Shown here one piece after another: positions 1-9,215 of a stretch of 64,000 bases of DNA. Under the pieces are notes generated by a model. That model was not told the origin of the DNA and ran no database searches. It saw only the letters and a list, made by a program, of their open reading frames with translations. The position numbers and the translations under genes are program-made. This DNA is from Pseudomonas paraversuta (GTDB lineage Bacteria; Pseudomonadota; Gammaproteobacteria; Pseudomonadales; Pseudomonadaceae). Positions within the stretch are counted from its first letter, which is position 1, and each line of letters opens with the position of its first letter. The DNA is taken from NCBI RefSeq assembly GCF_904063065.1, contig NZ_CAJFCL010000001.1, positions 639,726-703,725 on the forward strand. Reading direction: 5' to 3'.

Positions 1-2
1 GC

Positions 3-677
3 CTGGATGGCGTCATATTGCTCTGCGGCCTGCTGGTCTATTTCGGTCTGCTGCTGCGCCAGTCACGCCACAGCGGCCATCATCACGCCAGCCACGACCT
101 GCCCCGCACTTCAAGCCTGCGCAACGGCCTGCAAATGCTTGCCGCCCTGGTCTTGCTGGGTCTGGCCGGGCACCTGCTGCTGGGCGCAGCGGTCGATATT
201 GCCACCGAGTGGGGACTGTCCGAACGCATCATCGGCCTGACCATCATTGCTGTCAGCACCTCGCTGCCACAACTGGCCACCTCGCTGATCGCAGCCCTGC
301 GCGGCCAGCGCGAGATTGCCGTCGGCAACGTGATCGGCAGTAACGTCTTCAACCTGCTGGGTGTGCTCGGCCTCACGGCGCTTGTGGCACCGGAGCCCCT
401 GTCGGTCTCGCCCAATGCCCTGACGTTCGACCTGCCGGTCATGCTGGGCGTCGCGGCGCTGTGCCTGCCCGTGTTCTATACCGGATACCGCGTCACCCGC
501 GGCGAAGGCATATTGCTTCTGGCGCTGTACCTGGCTTACGGACTGCACGTGGTGTCCTTTACTACCGGCATGCCCCTGGCCGGCAGGCTCGAGCACCTGA
601 TGCTGTTTTATGTCTTGCCGGCGCTGCTGGTGTTTCTGCTGCTCAGCACCTTGCGCGCCTGGCGTCGACAACACTGA
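3..677 (+). CDS. Calcium/sodium exchanger family protein, C-terminal part (5' cut by window)
   Basis: The reading frame is open from the first bases, so the start lies outside the window. What remains is a polytopic membrane protein with about six hydrophobic segments. The segment VGNVIGSNVFNLLGVLGLTA is the second alpha-repeat of the CaCA (cation/Ca2+ exchanger, YrbG-like) family, whose acidic and polar residues line the ion path. A His-rich cytoplasmic loop (RHSGHHHASH) precedes it and may bind metal. The role is cation/H+ or cation/Na+ antiport at the inner membrane; the ion is not decided by sequence. It converges with the AEC transporter gene, 26 bases away. Confidence 0.85.
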   Translation: MDGVILLCGLLVYFGLLLRQSRHSGHHHASHDLPRTSSLRNGLQMLAALVLLGLAGHLLLGAAVDIATEWGLSERIIGLTIIAVSTSLPQLATSLIAALRGQREIAVGNVIGSNVFNLLGVLGLTALVAPEPLSVSPNALTFDLPVMLGVAALCLPVFYTGYRVTRGEGILLLALYLAYGLHVVSFTTGMPLAGRLEHLMLFYVLPALLVFLLLSTLRAWRRQH

Positions 678-703
678 GCCACGCTGTGACCACCCGGGGG
701 TGG

Positions 704-1645
704 CTAGATCCAGCCGCCCCACTGCAACACAAAGATCCCGATATTGGTGGTGATCGCAGCCATCAGGGTGGTGATCACGATAATCGCGGCTGCCAGTTCA
801 TGATTGCCGTTGGCCGCCCGGGCCATGACATAGCTGGCGGCAGCTGTGGGGCTGGCAAAGTACAGAAACAAAGTCCCCAGCTCGGCCCCCCGGAAACCAC
901 AAAGCCAGGCGCCCAGCGTGGTCAGTAATGGCAGGCTGACCATTTTCACCAGGCTTGCACTCAGCGCCAGGTCACCACTTTTACGCAAACTCGCCAACGA
1001 CAGCGTGCCGCCGATACATATAAGCGCCAGCGGCAAGGTCATCGACGCCAGATACTCACCCGAGGTCAGCAGCCAATGGGGCAGGCCGATCTTGAACGCG
1101 GCAAAAGGGGCTGCCACCAGCACGCTGATGATCAGCGGGTTCTTGAACACGCTTTTACAGATGCTCCAGGGATCGGACTTGATCACCGGTCTGTACACCG
1201 CCAGCACGATGGTCGACAAGGTGTTGTAGAGCAGAATCACCAGGGCCGCGAGCACTGCCCCCAGGGAGATACCGTAATCGCCATACATGCTGGCCGCCAG
1301 GGCCAGGCCGATGACCGCGTTGTTGCCGCGAAACGCGCCCTGAGTGTAGATACCCCGCTCAGCACGAGGGCAACGCCAGATCGACCAGCCCCAGGCCAGG
1401 GCAAAACTGGCCAGCGTCGCTACGGTGAAATAGCCGAGTACCTTGGGCTGCAAGGCGGCCCTGAGATCGGCATGCAAAATACCCAGAAACAACAACGCCG
1501 GCATGGTGACGTTGAACACCAGTGCCGACGCAGTGTGGATAAAGTTGTCATTGATCCAGCCCACGCGCTTGAGCACAACGCCCAGAAACAGCATGGCAAA
1601 CACGGGAGCCGTGATAGAGAGTGTCTGAAGGAAAATAGCCAGCAT
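704..1645 (-). CDS. AEC family transporter (auxin efflux carrier-like)
   Basis: A 313-residue protein with about ten hydrophobic helices and the N-terminal FAMLFLGVVLKRVGWI segment typical of AEC (malonate/auxin efflux carrier) permeases. Family members move small organic acids or related anions across the inner membrane; the substrate here is unknown. A conserved-looking glycine/asparagine-containing stretch (FRGNNAVIGLAL) lies in the middle, as in the family. It appears monocistronic. The stop is just beyond the preceding gene's end and the start faces the cupin gene with an 80-base gap. Confidence 0.85.
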   Translation of the reverse strand: MLAIFLQTLSITAPVFAMLFLGVVLKRVGWINDNFIHTASALVFNVTMPALLFLGILHADLRAALQPKVLGYFTVATLASFALAWGWSIWRCPRAERGIYTQGAFRGNNAVIGLALAASMYGDYGISLGAVLAALVILLYNTLSTIVLAVYRPVIKSDPWSICKSVFKNPLIISVLVAAPFAAFKIGLPHWLLTSGEYLASMTLPLALICIGGTLSLASLRKSGDLALSASLVKMVSLPLLTTLGAWLCGFRGAELGTLFLYFASPTAAASYVMARAANGNHELAAAIIVITTLMAAITTNIGIFVLQWGGWI

Positions 1646-1724
1646 ATCGAGTCAGCCTGGTGGCGATCGGGAGGAAGATCGTATGCGGAATCAGACGTTT
1701 AGTTAGCCAGCGTCAACCCGCAGT

Positions 1725-2198
1725 TTAATCAAATTGCGCACGCATCCAGCAATGATACTCGGCCACTGCAGGCTCACCCTCGCGAGGAGCCCAGGGTGCC
1801 AGCTCGCCGTCTCCAACCGGCCGATAAGGCCCGGCTTTGCACTCGAACATCAGGCTGTCGTCCTCAAGCACCACCAGCCCATGAAAAATACCTGCTGGCA
1901 GATCGACCCCCAGACTCCCGCCTCCGGCTTGCAATACGCGCTTGTCGAGCACCCGACCTTCTTCATCGAAAATCAGGACGCCAAGCGTGCCCTTTAGTAC
2001 CAGCAGGGTCTCAGCCTTGTCGCTGCCCAGGTGCCGGTGCGGCGGAACATAGGTGGAGGGTTGCAGCCCCACCACCATGCGATGGCAGGCCTCTTCCATC
2101 TGATGCAAGTTGTGATGCTGGCGACCACGGGGGTTGCCGGCAGCTTTCTCTGCCAGGTCGTTGAAGAGCGATTGATCGAGAAAGCTGGGGCGGGTCAT
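1725..2198 (-). CDS. WbuC-type cupin metalloprotein
   Basis: A 157-residue protein with a cupin core. PPHRHLGSDKAETLLVLKG carries the His and Glu residues that bind metal in cupin motif 1, and LPAGIFHGLVVLED gives motif 2 with its His. The N-terminal RQHHNLHQ stretch and the C-terminal YHCWM are features of the WbuC family, usually found near lipopolysaccharide or capsule genes. No such genes are visible here. Enzymatic function is unknown. It lies 17 bases downstream of hpt on the same strand and may be cotranscribed with it. Confidence 0.8.
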   Translation of the reverse strand: MTRPSFLDQSLFNDLAEKAAGNPRGRQHHNLHQMEEACHRMVVGLQPSTYVPPHRHLGSDKAETLLVLKGTLGVLIFDEEGRVLDKRVLQAGGGSLGVDLPAGIFHGLVVLEDDSLMFECKAGPYRPVGDGELAPWAPREGEPAVAEYHCWMRAQFD

Positions 2199-2215
2199 GG
2201 TTTCAACGTCCTTTA

Positions 2216-2773
2216 TTACATGTCTTTGACGGCATAAATCCCGGCGGCATTGCGCCAGTATCCCTTGTAGTCCATGCCATAACCGAAGAGGTAGCGGTCA
2301 ATGCATGGCAGACCCGCGTAATTGGCTTTCAGGTCCGGGCGCGCCTTGCGCTGATGGTCCTTGTCGATCAGCACCGCCGTATGCACCTGACGGGCACCTG
2401 CGTGTTTGCAGAACTCGACGATGGCACTCAGGGTGTGACCTTCATCGAGGATGTCATCAATGATCAGAACATGACGGTCAATGAACGACACTTCTGGCTT
2501 GGCCTTCCAGAACAGATCGCCGCCAGTGGTCTCATTGCGATAGCGCGTCGCGTGCAGGTAAGACGCTTCAAGCGGGAACTTCAGGTGGGTGAGCAACTTG
2601 CCCGCAAAAATCAGGCCGCCATTCATCACACAAAATACTACTGGATTGGTCTCGGCCATTTCGGCCGTGATTTGCGCGCCAACGCGGGCAATGGCTGCCT
2701 CGACTTCAGCTTCGGTGTACAGGCAGTCAGCCTCTCGCATGATTTGACGGATATGCTCGAGATCAGCAGACAT
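2216..2773 (-). CDS. hpt: Hypoxanthine-guanine phosphoribosyltransferase
   Basis: A purine salvage enzyme that transfers ribose-5-phosphate from PRPP to hypoxanthine or guanine in the cytoplasm. The PRPP-binding loop is clear (VLIIDDILDEGHTLSAI), and the 185-residue length is normal for the family. I chose the ATG at 2773 because it has a good ribosome binding site (TGGAG, seven bases upstream). The upstream frame is open for another 18 codons without conserved sequence. The gene is divergent from upp, the pyrimidine salvage counterpart, over 165 bases. Confidence 0.93.
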   Translation of the reverse strand: MSADLEHIRQIMREADCLYTEAEVEAAIARVGAQITAEMAETNPVVFCVMNGGLIFAGKLLTHLKFPLEASYLHATRYRNETTGGDLFWKAKPEVSFIDRHVLIIDDILDEGHTLSAIVEFCKHAGARQVHTAVLIDKDHQRKARPDLKANYAGLPCIDRYLFGYGMDYKGYWRNAAGIYAVKDM

Positions 2774-2938
2774 GACGCTCTCCAGGGGGGTTGTGCAAGA
2801 AAAGCGGGCAAAGGTACGCACCCGCATGGCTCAGATCAAGTATTTATGGACTAACGTGCAGTAATGTTTAGTAGGACATCACCCCGTATTAGATTAATCT
2901 AGGCCGCTTTTTTTGCCTGCCCACGGAGCCTTTCCCCC

Positions 2939-3577
2939 ATGCCCATTCGCGAGATACGCCACCCGCTGATTCGTCACAAGCTCGGCCTTATGCGCCGCGC
3001 AGACATTAGCACGAAGAACTTCCGCGAGCTTGCTCAGGAAGTAGGCGCGTTGCTGACCTATGAAGCCACCAAAGACCTGACCCTCGAAACCTACGAGATT
3101 GAAGGCTGGTGCGGCACTGTTAAAGTTGAAAAAATCGCCGGCAAGAAAATTACCGTCGTCCCGATCCTGCGTGCCGGCATTGGCATGCTCGAAGGTGTAC
3201 TGAGCCTGATTCCGGGCGCCAAAGTCAGCGCAGTCGGTGTAGCCCGTAACGAAGAAACCCTTCAGGCCCACACCTACCTGGAAAAACTGGTACCGGAAAT
3301 CAACGAACGTCTGGCGATGATCATCGACCCGATGCTGGCCACCGGTGCATCCATGGTTGCCACCATTGATCTGCTGAAGAAAGCCGGCTGCAAAGAAATC
3401 CGCGCCATGGTGCTGGTTGCCGCGCCAGAAGGCATTGCCACTGTAGAAGCCGCTCACCCGGACGTCGTCATCTACACCGCCTCCATCGATGAGCGTCTGA
3501 ACGAACACGGTTACATCATTCCTGGCCTGGGCGATGCTGGCGACAAGATCTTCGGCACCAAGCAAAAGGACGCATAA
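2939..3577 (+). CDS. upp: Uracil phosphoribosyltransferase
   Basis: Converts uracil and PRPP to UMP in pyrimidine salvage. The 212-residue length is standard. The PRPP loop reads [19 protein letters not shown], and the C-terminal uracil-binding region ([15 protein letters not shown]) is intact. It forms an operon with uraA, whose start follows the upp stop by one base. The upstream 165-base gap shared with hpt contains a perfect 10-base palindrome, AGATTAATCT (2891-2900), which could be an operator; I cannot assign a protein to it. Confidence 0.96.
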   Translation: MPIREIRHPLIRHKLGLMRRADISTKNFRELAQEVGALLTYEATKDLTLETYEIEGWCGTVKVEKIAGKKITVVPILRAGIGMLEGVLSLIPGAKVSAVGVARNEETLQAHTYLEKLVPEINERLAMIIDPMLATGASMVATIDLLKKAGCKEIRAMVLVAAPEGIATVEAAHPDVVIYTASIDERLNEHGYIIPGLGDAGDKIFGTKQKDA

Positions 3578-3578
3578 C

Positions 3579-4853
3579 ATGCAGGACGAGTTCAACGACC
3601 CGCTCTGGCGCCAGATCATATCTGGCGCGCAGATGCTCTTCGTGGCCTTTGGCGCGTTGGTCCTGATGCCTTTGATTACCGGCCTCGACCCTAACGTCGC
3701 GCTGTTCACCGCGGGTCTCGGGACTCTGTTGTTCCAGATCGTGACCCGGCGCCAGGTGCCGGTTTTTCTGGCTTCAAGCTTTGCGTTCATTACCCCGATC
3801 ATTCTCGCCAAAGGCCAGTTCGGCCTTGCCGCGACCATGGGCGGCGTGATGGCAGCAGGCTTCGTGTACACCTTCCTCGGTTTCGCGGTAAAGCTCAAAG
3901 GCACCGGTTTTATTGACCGCCTGCTGCCTCCCGTAGTGATTGGTCCGGTGATCATCTCGATTGGTCTGGCAATGGCCCCGATTGCAGCGCACATGGCCAT
4001 GGGCCGCGCTGAAGATGGCACCGAGCTGATCCACTACCAGACCGCCATGCTGATCTCGATGCCAGCCCTGCTGACCACCCTGATCGTAGCCGTGTTCGGT
4101 AAAGGCATTTTCCGCCTGGTGCCGATCATTGCCGGCGTGCTGGTGGGATTCTCGATGGCGTTTTACTTTGGCGTAGTGGACACGGCCAAGATTGCCGCCG
4201 CCCCATGGTTTGCCCTGCCGCACTTCACTGCTCCCGAGTTCAACTGGCAGGCGATTCTGTTTATCGTCCCCGTGGCCCTGGCCCCGGCCATTGAACACAT
4301 CGGCGGAGTGATTGCCGTGGGCAGCGTGACCGGCCGCGACTATCTGAAAAAGCCCGGCCTGCATCGCACCCTGTTCGGTGACGGCATCGCCACCACCGCT
4401 GCCGGCCTGCTTGGCGGTCCGCCCAACACCACCTACGCCGAAGTGACCGGCGCAGTGATGCTGACCAAGAACTACAACCCGAAAATAATGACCTGGGCGG
4501 CGATTTTCGCCATTAGCCTGGCATTTGTCGGCAAGTTCGGCGCACTGCTGCAAAGCATTCCAGTGCCGGTGATGGGCGGGATTCTATGCCTGTTGTTCGG
4601 TTCAATTGCTGCGGTCGGGATGAACACCCTGATTCGCCATCAGGTCGATCTGAGCGAAGCCCGCAACCTGGTGATTGTTTCGGTGACCCTGGTGTTCGGT
4701 ATCGGCGGAGTGCTGATTGGCACCGGCATGGGCCCGGAAGACTTCGGCCTCAAGGGCATCGCCCTGTGTGCCATCGTCGCCATTGCGCTGAATCTGTTGT
4801 TGCCGGGCAATGACAGCTGGAAACACAAGAAAGGTGACGGGCCGGTTATCTAA
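3579..4853 (+). CDS. uraA: Uracil permease (NCS2 family)
   Basis: An inner-membrane uracil:H+ symporter of 424 residues and about 14 hydrophobic segments. The NCS2 transport core is seen in PVALAPAIEHIGGVIAVG, with the conserved Glu in the helix, and in LGGPPNTTYAEVTGAVML. The start is the ATG one base after the upp stop codon; an in-frame ATG at 3534 lies inside upp and is unlikely. Cotranscription with upp makes sense: imported uracil is captured at once as UMP. A strong hairpin follows the gene. Confidence 0.95.
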   Translation: MQDEFNDPLWRQIISGAQMLFVAFGALVLMPLITGLDPNVALFTAGLGTLLFQIVTRRQVPVFLASSFAFITPIILAKGQFGLAATMGGVMAAGFVYTFLGFAVKLKGTGFIDRLLPPVVIGPVIISIGLAMAPIAAHMAMGRAEDGTELIHYQTAMLISMPALLTTLIVAVFGKGIFRLVPIIAGVLVGFSMAFYFGVVDTAKIAAAPWFALPHFTAPEFNWQAILFIVPVALAPAIEHIGGVIAVGSVTGRDYLKKPGLHRTLFGDGIATTAAGLLGGPPNTTYAEVTGAVMLTKNYNPKIMTWAAIFAISLAFVGKFGALLQSIPVPVMGGILCLLFGSIAAVGMNTLIRHQVDLSEARNLVIVSVTLVFGIGGVLIGTGMGPEDFGLKGIALCAIVAIALNLLLPGNDSWKHKKGDGPVI

Positions 4854-4875
4854 ATCGGCAAGTCCCCCAGGATCC

Positions 4876-4905
4876 TGTGGAAGCCTGGCCTGCCAGGCTT
4901 CCACA
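4876..4905. terminator. Hairpin between convergent uraA and hemH
   Basis: A perfect 13-base stem (TGTGGAAGCCTGG, loop CCTG, CCAGGCTTCCACA) lies between the two converging stop codons. There is no clear U-run on either side, so it may be a weak or bidirectional terminator or a transcript-end stabiliser. Confidence 0.55.
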
Positions 4906-4925
4906 AGGTATCTGCAAGCGGAGTT

Positions 4926-5951
4926 TTACAGCGCCAGCGGCGCCCGCTCACACAAGGTATTCAACGCTGCCGCCCACTCAGGGTTGTCATTCAGGCACGG
5001 TACCAGCACCAGCTCCTCGCCCCCCGCCGCAATAAACTGCTCGCGACCGCGATCGCCGATTTCTTCCAGCGTTTCAATGCAATCCGCCACAAACGCCGGG
5101 CACATGACCAGAATCTTCTTCACTCCGTCTTTGGCCAGAGCGTCCAGCCGTGCCTCGGTATAGGGTTCGATCCACTTGGCCCGGCCCAGTCGGGACTGGA
5201 ACGCCACCGACCATTTGCCCGCCGGCAACCCCGCGCGATCGGCAAACTCCTGGGCCGTACGCAAGCACTGCGCCCGGTAGCAGGTTGCCAATACTGCCGG
5301 CGAAGCATTCTGGCAGCAGTCAGCATTTTTGAAGCAGTGATTACCGGTCGGATCGAGTTTATGCAGATGGCGCTCGGGCAAACCGTGAAAACTGAGCAGT
5401 AAATGATCGTAATCCTGCTCCAGATGCGGCCGGGTACTCGCCACCAATGCGTCTAGGTATTCGGGCTGATCGTAAAACGGCTGCACGATGGAGAGTTGAA
5501 TGCCCAGCTTTGCGGCTTTGATCACCCGCTTGGCTTCTGCAATCACGGTGGTGACCGTACTGTCGGCAAACTGTGGATACAACGGTGCCAGGGTGACCTT
5601 GTGAATGCCCTTGGCCGCCAGACGTGTGAGCACGGTTTCAATGGACGGTTCGCCATAGCGCATTGCCAGTTCTACCGGCCCCTTGGTCCACTCCTTGCTC
5701 ATCGCCTGCTGCAGGCGACGGCTGAGCACCACCAGCGGCGAGCCTTCATCCCACCAGATGGAGGCATAGGCATGGGCCGATTGTTCGGGGCGCTTGACCA
5801 GAATCAGTGACACGATCAGGCGGCGCAATGGCCACGGCATGTCGATCACATACGGGTCCATCAGAAACTGGTTCAGGTAGCTGCGTACATCGGCTACCGA
5901 AGTAGACGCGGGCGAACCCAGGTTAACCAGTAATAGTGCGTGCTCGGTCAT
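4926..5951 (-). CDS. hemH: Ferrochelatase
   Basis: The last step of haem synthesis, insertion of Fe2+ into protoporphyrin IX, at the inner face of the membrane. Encodes 341 residues. [12 protein letters not shown] carries the active-site His, and the C-terminal [19 protein letters not shown] includes the conserved Glu-rich helix. The start at 5951 ([14 protein letters not shown]) matches the family N-terminus; the longer open frame upstream overlaps the neighbouring gene and has no similarity. It lies 13 bases downstream of the TIGR01777 gene, probably as one transcript. Confidence 0.95.
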   Translation of the reverse strand: MTEHALLLVNLGSPASTSVADVRSYLNQFLMDPYVIDMPWPLRRLIVSLILVKRPEQSAHAYASIWWDEGSPLVVLSRRLQQAMSKEWTKGPVELAMRYGEPSIETVLTRLAAKGIHKVTLAPLYPQFADSTVTTVIAEAKRVIKAAKLGIQLSIVQPFYDQPEYLDALVASTRPHLEQDYDHLLLSFHGLPERHLHKLDPTGNHCFKNADCCQNASPAVLATCYRAQCLRTAQEFADRAGLPAGKWSVAFQSRLGRAKWIEPYTEARLDALAKDGVKKILVMCPAFVADCIETLEEIGDRGREQFIAAGGEELVLVPCLNDNPEWAAALNTLCERAPLAL

Positions 5952-5964
5952 GCAACATCCTATT

Positions 5965-6867
5965 TCAGAGGCGGGCGGACAGATCATCCAGGGCCGCACG
6001 CAAATCGGTGAACTGAAAAGTGAAACCGGCTGCCAGCAATTTGGCCGGCGTGGCCCGTTGGCCGCCCAGCAATAACTGTGACAATTCGCCCAGACCAACG
6101 CGCAAGGCAAAGGCGGGAACGGGAATGAACGCCGGACGGTGCAACACGCTGCCCAGGGTTTTGGCGAACTCAAGGTTGCGTACCGGATGCGGCGCGCAGG
6201 CATTATAAGGACCCGACGCGGCATTCTCATGCACAAGAAAATCAATCAGGGCAATTTGGTCATTGATATGAATCCATGGCATCCATTGCCGACCATTACC
6301 TATCGGCCCGCCCAACGCCAGTTTGAAAGGCAATAACAGGCGCGACAAAAAGCCGCCCTCGGCCGCCAGCACCAGGCCGGTACGCACCAGCACCACACGA
6401 ATGCCCAAGGCCTGTGCGCGTTGCGCGGTTTCCTCCCAGGCAATACACAAATGGCTGGCGAAGTCTTCGCTCACCGGAGGCGACTCTTCGGTCAACTCGC
6501 GCTCACCCCCATCGCCATACCAGCCCACTGCCGAACCGGACACCAGCACCGACGGTTTTTGTTCGCGGCTGGCCAGCCAGGTCACCAGGGTTTCCGTCAG
6601 CGTAATCCGGCTGCCCCACAACAACGCCTTGCGCTTGCGTGTCCATGGCCGATCGGCAATCGGCGCGCCGGCAAGGTTGATCAGCGCATCAATCGGCTCC
6701 TGGCCAAGTTCTTCAAGTGTGGCGACGCCTCTTACGCCGGCACCGCACAATTCGCTCACGCGATCAGGGCGACGACTCCACACGCTCAGGCGATGACCTT
6801 GCGCCAGCCAGTGACGGCAAAGCTGGCGCCCGATCAAGCCTGTACCGCCGGTCAGCAAAATGTGCAT
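5965..6867 (-). CDS. TIGR01777 family NAD-dependent epimerase-like protein (YfcH-like)
   Basis: A 300-residue extended short-chain dehydrogenase fold. The N-terminus [20 protein letters not shown] is the NAD(P)-binding glycine motif. [20 protein letters not shown] and [10 protein letters not shown] are hallmarks of the TIGR01777/YfcH family, and a DUF1731-type C-terminal tail is present ([14 protein letters not shown]). Substrate is unknown. It is directly upstream of hemH in many pseudomonads as I recall, and the two are on the same strand here. It is divergent from the FAD oxidoreductase gene across a 205-base regulatory gap. Confidence 0.85.
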   Translation of the reverse strand: MHILLTGGTGLIGRQLCRHWLAQGHRLSVWSRRPDRVSELCGAGVRGVATLEELGQEPIDALINLAGAPIADRPWTRKRKALLWGSRITLTETLVTWLASREQKPSVLVSGSAVGWYGDGGERELTEESPPVSEDFASHLCIAWEETAQRAQALGIRVVLVRTGLVLAAEGGFLSRLLLPFKLALGGPIGNGRQWMPWIHINDQIALIDFLVHENAASGPYNACAPHPVRNLEFAKTLGSVLHRPAFIPVPAFALRVGLGELSQLLLGGQRATPAKLLAAGFTFQFTDLRAALDDLSARL

Positions 6868-6989
6868 GAGTTGATCCTCGCTGGGAGTTTTATCGGGTGC
6901 ACTGGTCTATTTTTAAAGAAATTCCCATTTCTTCGGGCCGCATGCTTCATAAAGAATAGGCTAGGCTGGCCCGGCAAGCGCACTAAAAC

Positions 6990-7014
6990 TTATACTAATA
7001 AATTAATTTGTACA
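6990..7014 (+). promoter_or_regulatory. Candidate light-response operator upstream of the FAD oxidoreductase
   Basis: TATACT (6991-6996), 12 bases, then TGTACA (7009-7014). This matches the direct-repeat form T(G/A)TACA-N12-TGTACA reported for PplR1 in P. putida, with one mismatch in the first half. TATACT could also serve as a -10 box. The distance to the start codon at 7073 is 58 bases. Confidence 0.55.
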
Positions 7015-7033
7015 GATATTGGCGGCATCGTAG

Positions 7034-8059
<1,026 letters not shown>

Positions 8060-8084
8060 AGCCCAGGGCAGGCGTATAGCCTCT

Positions 8085-8135
8085 GTAAGAGCGAGCTTGC
8101 TGGCGATCTTTTAAAAACGGCTCGCTCCTGTAGAA
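8085..8135. repeat. REP-like inverted sequence
   Basis: AAGAGCGAGCTTGCTGGCGA and, after a spacer, GGCTCGCTCCTGTAG form imperfect inverted arms like the Pseudomonas REP family (GTAGGAGCGAGC core). It lies between the FAD oxidoreductase stop and the operator array of the next operon and could end the upstream transcript. Confidence 0.5.
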
Positions 8136-8145
8136 GCCCCAAATA

Positions 8146-8223
8146 CTTGTACAAGATAATTGACTTGTACAAGGCAAAGCCTAAGATGAAACCAGGTTGT
8201 ACATCGCTACAAAGATGTACAAG
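8146..8223 (+). promoter_or_regulatory. Tandem PplR/LitR-type light operators with overlapping promoter
   Basis: Four exact TGTACA hexamers occur at 8148, 8166, 8198 and 8216. They form two pairs, each with exactly 12 bases between the hexamers, matching the TGTACA-N12-TGTACA consensus described for PplR1. A sigma-70-like promoter, TTGACT (8160-8165), 16 bases, TAAGAT (8182-8187), lies within the array. The second hexamer is in its spacer and the second pair is around the predicted start of transcription. This layout suits a repressor that is released by light. The ribosome binding site GGAGG follows at 8232-8236. Confidence 0.75.
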
Positions 8224-8244
8224 TAATTCCTGGAGGTTCATCCC

Positions 8245-9213
8245 ATGGTCAGCGCCGTCTCAGCCCGCGACAAACCGAAAATCGCCATCAGTGCCTGCCT
8301 GCTGGGCGCCGAAGTTCGCTTCAACGGCGGGCATAAGGCTTCGCAACTGTGCAGCCAGGCCCTGAGTGAGTATTTCGAGTTCGTCCCGCTGTGCCCCGAA
8401 GTCGCCATCGGGCTGGGCATTCCGCGCCAGCCCATTCGCCTGATCGGCGACCCTGCCCAACCCCAAGCCGTAGGCAGTGTCGACAGCGCTATGGACGTAA
8501 CCCGGCCACTGCACGATTACGCTGTGGCCATGGCCGCAACGCACACAGACATTTGCGGCTACATCTTTATGCAAAAGTCGCCGTCTTGCGGACTCGAGCG
8601 AGTCAAGGTCTATCAGGACGGTGGACGCCCCGCAGAGTTGAGAGGACGGGGGATTTACGCACAAGCGTTTTGCGCCGCGCACCCGGACTTGCCGGTTGAA
8701 GAAGAAGGCCGCCTCAACGACCCGGTATTGCGTGAAAACTTTCTGACCCGGGTTTACGCCTATAGCGCCTGGCAACAGTTGCTCGAAGACGGCATCACCC
8801 GCCGCTCCCTGACCGAGTTTCATGCCCGCTATAAATACCAGCTTATGGCCCACCACCCCGAACAGTACAAAACCCTGGGCAACATGCTCGGGAGCCTGGG
8901 CAAGGGCGACCCTCGCGAAATTGCCCCGCAGTATTTCAGCGAGTTGATGAAAGCCCTGAAAAAATGCGCCACGCGCCGCACTCACACCAATGTGCTGCAA
9001 CACATCAGCGGCTATCTCAAACAGTCCCTCAGCCGCGAAGACAAGCAAGAAATGCAGTACCTGATTGGCCAGTACCTGCACGGCATTGTGCCGTTGGTGG
9101 TGCCGCTGACACTGCTCAAGCATCATTTTCGCCAGCATCCGGATCCCTATATCTCGCGGCAGGTGTACCTGCAACCGCACCCGGAAAACCTCAGCCTGCG
9201 CAATGCGATCTGA
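8245..9213 (+). CDS. DUF523 and DUF1722 protein (YbgA-like; probable TudS-type thiouracil desulfurase)
   Basis: A 322-residue two-domain protein. The N-terminal DUF523 part has Cys18 (ISACLLG), Cys50 (VPLCPE) and Cys115 (KSPSCGLERVK), the three cysteines expected to hold the iron-sulfur cluster in TudS, which removes sulfur from thiouracil. The C-terminal DUF1722 part (about 180-310) has the TRRTHTNVLQHISGYLK segment; its function is unknown. It is the first gene of the light operon and has a strong ribosome binding site. E. coli ybgA (DUF1722) is likewise next to phr, so a link between DUF1722 and photorepair is conserved. Thiouracil activity is inferred from the family, not proven for this two-domain form. 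Confidence 0.8.
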   Translation: MVSAVSARDKPKIAISACLLGAEVRFNGGHKASQLCSQALSEYFEFVPLCPEVAIGLGIPRQPIRLIGDPAQPQAVGSVDSAMDVTRPLHDYAVAMAATHTDICGYIFMQKSPSCGLERVKVYQDGGRPAELRGRGIYAQAFCAAHPDLPVEEEGRLNDPVLRENFLTRVYAYSAWQQLLEDGITRRSLTEFHARYKYQLMAHHPEQYKTLGNMLGSLGKGDPREIAPQYFSELMKALKKCATRRTHTNVLQHISGYLKQSLSREDKQEMQYLIGQYLHGIVPLVVPLTLLKHHFRQHPDPYISRQVYLQPHPENLSLRNAI

Positions 9214-9215
9214 CC

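Noticed and set aside
2894..4021. A 375-codon open frame on the minus strand across upp and the start of uraA
   Set aside because: It overlaps two certain genes completely and resembles no protein family.
8146..8223. CRISPR-like array from the repeated TGTACA units
   Set aside because: The units are only six bases and evenly paired over a promoter, which fits an operator and not an array; no cas genes are present.
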